DNA of 14,920 bases from a bacterium (GTDB lineage Bacteria > Blakebacterota > Blakebacteria > Blakebacterales > Blakebacteraceae), in the NCBI GenBank assembly GCA_025774205.1, contig JALGWK010000061.1, positions 1 through 14,920 of the forward strand, written 5' to 3'. The position numbers were made by a program, and so were the translations under genes. The notes under the pieces were generated by a model. That model saw only the letters and a program-made list of their open reading frames with translations. It made no database searches and was not told the DNA's origin. This document shows, piece after piece, positions 9,227-14,920 of this stretch; the stretch's first letter is position 1, and each line of letters opens with the position of its first letter.

Positions 9227-11875
9227 ATGAAGGAACGCGGACAAACAGTCAGGCGTGACCGTCTGTATCCGATCTATCCCCTGGTCATATCCATCACACT
9301 GGTAACCGTGGCGGCACTTCTGCCGGTTCCCCGTAAAGGACGCGTCACTCCGGAGAGCATCGCTCCCCTGAGCGACGCCATGGCAGCCATGCATTTCCTG
9401 CATGGGCAGCGTGCCTATCCGGAAGCAGAGATACCGCCGGCGAAGTACCAGGCAGCTTTTGATGAGGTCGAACAGCAGATCAGCCAGGTCCGTCTCGGTC
9501 GGCCCGTCCAGGGCGGGTATATCGAGCCCGACCCGTGGCGTCAGATCGGCCCGAAGAATGTCGGTGGGCGAACGAATGCCATCGCCATCAATCCGCTCGA
9601 TCCACGGATAATGTTCGCCGGTTCTGCGAGCGGCGGGCTGTGGCGCACCGACAACAGCGGTTACGGGGCACTGGGGTGGCACTATATCGACACCGGCTTC
9701 CCCGTGCTCGGAGTCAATGCGATCGCGATCGATCCAGCTGATACCGCCCGCGTCTACATCGGTACCGGGGAGGTGTACGGCAAGGAGTCCTCCATCGGGG
9801 GCCTCTATATCCGCACCACCCGCGGCAGTTACGGGATAGGGATCCTCCGCACCTCGGACGGAGGTCTGACCTGGGAGAAGTCCCTCGACTGGTCGTATGA
9901 TCAGCGGCGGGGTGTTCTGGCCCTCGATATCGATCCGAACGATCCTGATCGGGTCTATGCCGGAACAAGTGAAGGGCTCTACCGGACTTCCGACGGCGGT
10001 GATACCTGGGATCTGGTCCTCGACGTCGACATGGTCGTGGATATCGCTATCAATCACATCGACAGTGATACCCTCTTTGCCTCCTGCGGCAACCTGGGTA
10101 TCCCGGCTGACGCAGGTATCTACCGGTCGATGGATGGCGGCGACACCTGGACCGAACTGGGCAGTGTCCTGCCTGGCAACTGGACCGGAAAAACGCTGCT
10201 CGACATCTATCAGGCCGCCCCGAACGTCATCTATGCCGATGTGGCCAATGCCCTGAGCGATGAAGATCCGGTTGGGGTTGGACTCTACCGGAGTATCGAT
10301 TCAGGCGACACCTGGGAGGAACTCACCGCCGGCTTTCCCGACTACAACATGATCGCCCGCTATCAGGGCTGGTTCTCTCATTACGTCTGTGTCCATCCCC
10401 AGGACTCCAGCAGTGTGTTCGTCTCGGGAGTCTACTCCTACCTCTCCACCGATGGCGGCCGGACCTTCTCGCGGGAGTCGCATTCCGACTGGTATTACGG
10501 CGTCTCACCGGTCGGAGGCCCTGAGGGTGACAGTAACTACGTCCACGCAGATAATCACTGCTTCGCCCGTCATCCGACACAACCCAACACCATCATCATG
10601 GGGACCGATGGCGGTGTCTACCGGAGCACCGATTTCGGTCGGACCTTCAACGCCCGGAACGGGAGCTACCAGACCACCCAGTTCTACAAAGGCTTCTCGT
10701 CATCACAGATCGAGGAGGATTTTGCGGTCGGTGGTCTCCAGGACAACTCCACCGTGGTCTACCTCGGCGATGACGCCTGGCAGCGAACCCTGGGCGGTGA
10801 CGGAGGCTATACCGGACTCTTTCCGGAAAATCCCGACGTCCTGCTCGCCTCCACCCAGTACGGACGGATCTACAGATCATCCAATCGCGGTTATGATAAC
10901 TGGCCCCTGATCAATGGTGACATGATCGGAGCGGGGGATGTTGTCTTCGTCGCTCCCTTCCAGATAGCCCCCAGCAACCGGTCGATCCTCTACGCCGGTC
11001 GCGTCAATGTCTGGCGCAGCGACAATCAGGGACAGTCGTGGGTCGGTCGCGGGTGGGCGGATGAACTCGACGGGAATCCGGTCCTTTCGCTCTCGATCTA
11101 TAGCGGTGACGCCGATGTGGTCTGGGCCGGAACCGCTCCGGCTGCTCACCGCGCGGGCATCCATCGCACCGATGATGGCGGCCGGACCTGGGAGAACATA
11201 ACGGGTAACCTGCCTGACCGGTACCCGGTCGACATCGAGGCCGGTCGCGGGGGCCCTGACCTGGCCTACGTCGTATTATCGGGCTTCGGGACCCCGCATC
11301 TTTTCCGTACCGGGGACGGGGGAGCGAGCTGGGAAGATATCGGCACCGGCCTGCCCGACGTTCCCAGTTCAGCATTCGTTTTCGACATCCGGAACCAGGA
11401 TCACCTCTACTTCGGGAACGACCTGGGAGTCTGGTTCTCGCCCGATGACGGTGCGAACTGGCATCCCTTCACCGAAGGGATGCCGACCGGGGCGCTGATC
11501 ATGGACCTGAGCATCTCTTACGTGAGTCAGACCATCAGGGCTGTCACGCACGGTCTCGGGGTATGGGAACGGCCCCTGGTGGAGTCCTCCGAGCCACTAC
11601 CGGAACCGGCCGAGCAGGTCGCCCTGCGTCAGAACTATCCCAATCCGTTCAACGGCCGAACGATCATCACCTACGATCTCGTCCAGTCCGAATACGTCCA
11701 CCTCTACCTTTACAACACCCGGGGGCAGAGGGTGAAGATCCTGGTGGATGGGATCCAGCCACCGGGCTCCAACTACGTGAGCCTGAGCTCCGCCGGCCTG
11801 CCGTCAGGGATCTATATCTATCGACTCGAAGCAGGCAATGAAGTACGTTCCCGGAGGCTGATGATCCTGAAATAA
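9227..11875 (+). CDS. Secreted sortilin-like (BNR/Asp-box) beta-propeller protein with T9SS-type sorting domain
   Basis: An 882-residue exported protein. A basic N-terminus is followed by a hydrophobic segment (about 13-34) that would act as signal or anchor; no clear AxA cleavage site is visible. WRQIGPKNVGGRTNAIAI and the AGSASGGLW stretch open a propeller typical of VPS10/sortilin-like glycosyl-hydrolase-related folds. About ten Asp-box repeats follow, such as TSDGGLTWEK, TSDGGDTWDL, SMDGGDTWTE, RTDDGGRTWEN and RTGDGGASWED, spread from about base 9855 to 11470. Residues 800-882 form a C-terminal sorting domain beginning LRQNYPNPFNGRTIITYDL and ending SGIYIYRLEAGNEVRSRRL, as seen in FCB-group secreted proteins, implying cell-surface display or release through a type IX-like route. 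No catalytic residues can be assigned; such propellers bind or cleave glycans or bind proteins. The membrane protease gene starts 12 nt downstream. Confidence 0.88.
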   Translation: MKERGQTVRRDRLYPIYPLVISITLVTVAALLPVPRKGRVTPESIAPLSDAMAAMHFLHGQRAYPEAEIPPAKYQAAFDEVEQQISQVRLGRPVQGGYIEPDPWRQIGPKNVGGRTNAIAINPLDPRIMFAGSASGGLWRTDNSGYGALGWHYIDTGFPVLGVNAIAIDPADTARVYIGTGEVYGKESSIGGLYIRTTRGSYGIGILRTSDGGLTWEKSLDWSYDQRRGVLALDIDPNDPDRVYAGTSEGLYRTSDGGDTWDLVLDVDMVVDIAINHIDSDTLFASCGNLGIPADAGIYRSMDGGDTWTELGSVLPGNWTGKTLLDIYQAAPNVIYADVANALSDEDPVGVGLYRSIDSGDTWEELTAGFPDYNMIARYQGWFSHYVCVHPQDSSSVFVSGVYSYLSTDGGRTFSRESHSDWYYGVSPVGGPEGDSNYVHADNHCFARHPTQPNTIIMGTDGGVYRSTDFGRTFNARNGSYQTTQFYKGFSSSQIEEDFAVGGLQDNSTVVYLGDDAWQRTLGGDGGYTGLFPENPDVLLASTQYGRIYRSSNRGYDNWPLINGDMIGAGDVVFVAPFQIAPSNRSILYAGRVNVWRSDNQGQSWVGRGWADELDGNPVLSLSIYSGDADVVWAGTAPAAHRAGIHRTDDGGRTWENITGNLPDRYPVDIEAGRGGPDLAYVVLSGFGTPHLFRTGDGGASWEDIGTGLPDVPSSAFVFDIRNQDHLYFGNDLGVWFSPDDGANWHPFTEGMPTGALIMDLSISYVSQTIRAVTHGLGVWERPLVESSEPLPEPAEQVALRQNYPNPFNGRTIITYDLVQSEYVHLYLYNTRGQRVKILVDGIQPPGSNYVSLSSAGLPSGIYIYRLEAGNEVRSRRLMILK

Positions 11876-11887
11876 GAGAGCGTACGG

Positions 11888-12931
11888 GTGACAGAATCTG
11901 AGAAGCTTCCCGCCTGGTGGCCGCGCGTCACGGCGCTGTGCGAAGTGTTCGCAGTCTTCCTGGGGGGACGGGTCCTCTCCATCCTTGCGGCCCGGGTGAC
12001 CGGTCTCGCTTCCTCGAAAGCACTCATCTCGGAACTCCCTGAGGGGGGATCCCCTGATTTTCTCGGCATGGCGGGGATCACCGCCCTCGAACTCATCCTC
12101 CGCTACGGGATCATGTTCGGGCTCGCCTTCGCGGTGGGCTGGTGGCATCGCCGCCGTCGTCTGGCCCGGTACGGGGTTACCCTGGCTGGAACTCCGGCGT
12201 CGCGACAGGTCGGGACCGGGATAATCCTCTTCGCCGTCATCGGCCTGCTGCCGGCGCTGCTCATGCTGGCCCAGAACCATGTCTCCCTCGGCGAGGGTGC
12301 CGATCACTGGACGATCTTCAGTTACAACTGGAACTTCGGATTCTGGGTATTCATGTTCGTCTCCAGTTTCGGGCTGGTGCCGGTAGTGGAGGAACTATTC
12401 ACGCGGGGATACTTCCAGACCAGGCTCACCGAGGATCTCGGACCCGGGACCGCTATCCTGATAACCGCGGTCGTCTTCGCGTTCGGACACACCCAGTACT
12501 ACAAGCTGGAACTGCTCTCCCTCGGGATGCTCTTCAGCATCGTCTTCGGTTCGATCGTCGGCGGTTACATCTTCTACCGGACCAGGTCCCTGGTCCCGGT
12601 CATCGTGGCCCATGCCATCGGCAATATTCCCTGGAAAGGGGTCTTTGATTACCTCATGCCGGCCCTGGCGCTGGTCATCATCATCATCTACCGGCGGGTG
12701 ATCATGGAGACGGGGAGGGAACTGCTCGCGACCATCCGTCGATCGACCCTGCTCCCCTGGCTCATCGCCGGTGTCGTGATCATGGCCGGAGTGGTCGTGA
12801 CCCTCATGCTCGCGCAAAACCTGCTGGCCGGGTGGGCAGTGGTACTGGTGATCGTCGCCACGGTCTGCCTGGTTCGCGACCGACGGTCTGGCGTCCAATA
12901 CCGGCACGAGCCGGAGGATCAACGGGTTTAA
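11888..12931 (+). CDS. CPBP family intramembrane glutamic metalloprotease (CAAX/Abi type)
   Basis: A 347-residue polytopic membrane protein with roughly eight to ten hydrophobic segments. The three CPBP/CAAX-protease motifs are intact: EELFTRG (168-174, the EExxxR motif), FAFGHTQYY (197-205, with His201) and IVAHAIGNIPW (239-249, with His242 and Asn246). The family includes eukaryotic Rce1 prenyl-protein proteases and bacterial relatives linked to bacteriocin self-immunity or membrane protein processing; the substrate here is unknown. Past the core there is an extra C-terminal portion (about 252-330) with further membrane segments and a basic tail, making it longer than minimal family members. 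The start is GTG 11888, preceded by AAGAGAG, only 12 nt after the propeller gene, so the two are probably co-transcribed and may act in the same envelope process. Confidence 0.9.
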   Translation: MTESEKLPAWWPRVTALCEVFAVFLGGRVLSILAARVTGLASSKALISELPEGGSPDFLGMAGITALELILRYGIMFGLAFAVGWWHRRRRLARYGVTLAGTPASRQVGTGIILFAVIGLLPALLMLAQNHVSLGEGADHWTIFSYNWNFGFWVFMFVSSFGLVPVVEELFTRGYFQTRLTEDLGPGTAILITAVVFAFGHTQYYKLELLSLGMLFSIVFGSIVGGYIFYRTRSLVPVIVAHAIGNIPWKGVFDYLMPALALVIIIIYRRVIMETGRELLATIRRSTLLPWLIAGVVIMAGVVVTLMLAQNLLAGWAVVLVIVATVCLVRDRRSGVQYRHEPEDQRV

Positions 12932-12955
12932 TTCCGCCACGGTTCCTGTTATATA
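12927..12955 (+). promoter_or_regulatory. Candidate extended -10 promoter for the thiolase operon
   Basis: TGT followed by TATATA (12947-12955) gives an extended -10 element; the alternative TATACT (12952-12957) matches the consensus in five of six bases. A weak -35, TTTAAT (12927-12932), lies 17 bases upstream of TATATA and overlaps the TAA stop of the membrane protease gene. This AT-rich patch stands out in GC-rich surroundings and sits about 60 bases before the thiolase ATG, at the natural boundary between two functional groups. Confidence 0.5.
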
Positions 12956-12973
12956 CTAATGAACACGCATCCG

Positions 12974-12988
12974 GGGGCAGGCAGCCCC
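12974..12988 (+). promoter_or_regulatory. GC-rich hairpin in the thiolase 5' leader
   Basis: GGGGC (12974-12978) and GCCCC (12984-12988) can form a perfect 5-base-pair stem with the 5-base loop AGGCA. It falls just after the expected transcription start and about 17 bases before the strong GGGAGG ribosome site (13005-13010), which itself lies in the palindrome TCCCGGGA. No T-run follows, so it is not a terminator. It may stabilise the messenger or tune translation. Confidence 0.3.
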
Positions 12989-13016
12989 ATCTCTGAGATA
13001 TCCCGGGAGGACCTTC

Positions 13017-14201
13017 ATGAGTAACATCGTCATTGCCGGTGCCGTCAGAACTGCAGGTGGGAGTTTCGGCGGGGCCTTTAAAAAGGTATCCGCAGTCGAA
13101 CTCGGTGCGCTCGCGATCGGTGAGGCGGTCCGACGAAGCGGCATCGAACCTTCCCAGGTGGATGAAGTGGTTTTCGGAACCGGCTGGCAGACCGGCGTCG
13201 GCCCCAATATCGGCCGTCTGGCCTCGGTGAAGAGCGGGCTGCCGCATGAAGTTCCGGCCTTCACGATAAACAAGCGCTGCGGATCATCGCTTCGCGGCGT
13301 CACGCTGGCGGCCCAGATCATCAAGGCGGGCGACGCCTGGGTGGTGGTGGCCGGAGGGGCGGAGAACACCTCGCAGGTTCCCTATATCGCTGAAGGCGCG
13401 CGCTGGGGTAACCGGATGGGCGACGCGAAACTCGCCGATGTCATGCATCTCGACGGTTTCCAATGTCCACTGGCCGGGCACCTGATGGGGATGACTGCCG
13501 AGACCCTGGTGGATCAATACGGGATCAGCCGCGAGGAACAGGACGGATATGCCGCCGACAGCCAGGCGAAGGCGGTCAAGGCCAGTGAGAATGGCTACTT
13601 CACCGAGGAGATCATGCCGGTCGATATACCCGCCAAAAAGGGTGCGACGACGGTCTTCGACACCGAGGAGAACCCGCGGGCAGGTGTGACGGCAGAGAAA
13701 CTGGGGAAGCTCCCGACCGTCTTCAAGAAGGATGGTACGGTGACAGCCGGCAACGCCTGCGCCCTCTGTGACGCCTCCTCCGCGGTGGTAGTCATGAGTG
13801 AGGAGAAAGCGGACGAACTCGGTGTCACCCCGATGGCGAGGATCATCTCCTACGCTTCGGCCGGAGTCGATCCCGCGGTCATGGGCATCGGGCCGGTTCC
13901 GGCGATCAACAAGGCGCTGGTGAAGGCCGACCTGGCCCTGAATGATATCGATCTCATCGAACTCAATGAAGCCTTCGCGGCCCAGATCCTGGCCGTTGAG
14001 CGGGAGCTGAAGTGGGATCGCTCGAAGGTGAACGTCCACGGCGGGGCGATAGCCCTCGGTCATCCGGTTGGTGCCACCGGCGTGAAGATTCTGACCACCC
14101 TGCTGTATGCCTTAAAACACCGGGAAGAGCGTCTCGGTCTTGTGAGCCTCTGCATCGGAGGCGGCCAGGGCGTGGCCATCATCGTCGAACGACTCGGCTA
14201 G
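13017..14201 (+). CDS. Thiolase (acetyl-CoA C-acetyltransferase type)
   Basis: A 394-residue thiolase that joins or cleaves acyl-CoA and acetyl-CoA; the length is standard for bacterial acetyl-CoA acetyltransferases. The catalytic nucleophile is Cys88 ([12 protein letters not shown]), the active-site histidine is His349 in [14 protein letters not shown], and the second cysteine is Cys379 in LCIGGGQG. The NEAFAAQ motif with its oxyanion-hole asparagine is present ([11 protein letters not shown]). The usual GNASGxNDGAAA loop reads [13 protein letters not shown] here, an uncommon variant with two extra cysteines near the active site. ATG 13017 has a strong GGGAGG 6 bases upstream. The hydroxyacyl-CoA dehydrogenase starts 25 nt after its stop, so the pair probably serves beta-oxidation or a C4 acyl-CoA route. 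Sequence alone does not settle degradative versus biosynthetic direction. Confidence 0.93.
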   Translation: MSNIVIAGAVRTAGGSFGGAFKKVSAVELGALAIGEAVRRSGIEPSQVDEVVFGTGWQTGVGPNIGRLASVKSGLPHEVPAFTINKRCGSSLRGVTLAAQIIKAGDAWVVVAGGAENTSQVPYIAEGARWGNRMGDAKLADVMHLDGFQCPLAGHLMGMTAETLVDQYGISREEQDGYAADSQAKAVKASENGYFTEEIMPVDIPAKKGATTVFDTEENPRAGVTAEKLGKLPTVFKKDGTVTAGNACALCDASSAVVVMSEEKADELGVTPMARIISYASAGVDPAVMGIGPVPAINKALVKADLALNDIDLIELNEAFAAQILAVERELKWDRSKVNVHGGAIALGHPVGATGVKILTTLLYALKHREERLGLVSLCIGGGQGVAIIVERLG

Positions 14202-14226
14202 AATCGAATAGAGGGGAAGAGAGACC

Positions 14227-14920
14227 ATGGAAATCAGGAAACCGCTGGTCGTAGGCGCCGGGATCATGGGAGCCGGAGTCGGACAGCTGTGCGCGCAGAA
14301 CGGCTACCCGACGACCTGGTTGAACAGGCCGCCGCCAGGGTCGAGGCAGGTCTCGCAAAACGGGTTGAGAAAGGGAAGATCTCGCAGGAGGATATGGACT
14401 CGGTTCTCTCCCTGATCACCTGGTCGACCGATCTCGGTCTGGCTGAGGATGCCGATATCGTCATCGAAGCCATCTCGGAGAATATGGAGGCCAAACAGGA
14501 ACTCTTCGGCGCGCTCGACGCCATCGCGCCGCCGGAGGCCATCTTCGCGACGAACACGACCGCCCTCTCTGTCAGTGAGATCGCCTCCGCCACCTCGCGG
14601 CCCGACCGGGTCACCGGCATGCACTTCTTCAACCCGGCCGTGATCATGAAACTGGTCGAGATCATCAGGGGAGAGGGCACTTCTGACGAGACGATCGAGC
14701 GGACGATGCAGTTCGCGAAGGCCCTCGGCAAGGTGCCGATCGCGACCGAGAAGGAAGCGCCGGCAGGGATCGTGAGTCGGGTCCTGTCGGGCCTGCTGAA
14801 TGAGGCCGCCGCCGTCTACGCAGACGGGATAGCCCCGGCCGAATCGATCGATGAGGCCATGAAACTCGGAGCCGGGCTGCCAATGGGTCCCCTGGCGCTG
14901 ATCGACATGATCGGCCTGGA
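14227..14920 (+). pseudogene. 3-hydroxyacyl-CoA dehydrogenase, frame broken in the NAD-binding fold; 3' end beyond window
   Basis: This gene would encode an NAD-dependent 3-hydroxyacyl-CoA dehydrogenase, the beta-oxidation step before thiolase. The first frame (ATG 14227, GAGGGGAAGAG upstream) gives the Rossmann motif VVGAGIMGAGVGQ (8-20) and continues to AQNGYP. The homologous protein then continues in another frame from 14310 with DDLVEQAAARVEAGL, and runs on through DADIVIEAISEN, FATNTTALSVSEIA, GMHFFNPAVIMKLVEI (catalytic His and Glu) and GAGLPMGPLALIDMIGL to the window end. About 22 bases seem missing at 14304-14313, removing the second beta strand and the acidic residue that holds the NAD ribose. 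Read as is, the first frame ends after 62 codons. The asparagine usual in the IVNR motif is serine (GIVSRVL). A misassembly is possible. Confidence 0.85.

Noticed and set aside
9140-10057. 305-codon minus-strand frame opposite the propeller gene
   Set aside because: The plus strand encodes well-formed Asp-box repeats here; the antisense product reflects codon bias of those repeats and has no sensible domain.

Overview
The window is GC-rich, densely packed bacterial DNA with every convincing gene on the + strand. The genes point to a Gram-negative-type bacterium, probably of the Fibrobacteres-Chlorobi-Bacteroidetes (FCB) superphylum or a neighbouring uncultured phylum. The main clue is a secreted beta-propeller protein ending in a 'NYPNPFN' sorting-type domain, which is typical of that group. 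Others are a MEP-pathway isoprenoid operon and very short gene spacing. The exact phylum cannot be fixed from this sequence.

Region 1 (1-5901) looks like one operon. It holds the end of xseA, then xseB, a farnesyl/geranyl-type polyprenyl synthase (ispA-like), dxs, nadK, a six-repeat TPR protein with an acidic disordered N-terminus, and an unrecognised 56-residue hydrophobic-start small protein. Most junctions overlap by 1 or 4 bases or abut; the exception is an 84-nt gap before dxs. The products link exonuclease VII, the first MEP-pathway step, prenyl chain elongation and NADP supply (DXR, the next MEP enzyme, uses NADPH).

Region 2 (5902-9165) opens with a candidate sigma70-type promoter and a small inverted repeat. 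These precede a long-chain acyl-CoA ligase (fadD-like). An exported M24B Xaa-Pro aminopeptidase follows; its reading frame is broken by one base at a C6 run.

Region 3 (9227-12931) holds the 882-residue secreted sortilin-like beta-propeller protein and, 12 nt later, a CPBP-family membrane protease with its three catalytic motifs intact.

Region 4 (12932-14920) starts with a candidate extended -10 promoter and a 5'-UTR hairpin. A thiolase follows, then the start of a 3-hydroxyacyl-CoA dehydrogenase. The dehydrogenase frame is broken in its NAD-binding fold by an apparent short deletion, and the gene runs off the window. With fadD this gives a fatty acyl-CoA activation and oxidation (or C4 acyl-CoA) theme.

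I saw no tRNA, rRNA, CRISPR array, insertion sequence or convincing intrinsic terminator. No stretch over 300 bases lacks a gene. The most notable signals are the two independent frame breaks in otherwise well-conserved genes, the undescribed small protein closing the first operon, and the secreted propeller/peptidase/membrane protease neighbourhood. I did not find a clear-cut new system.
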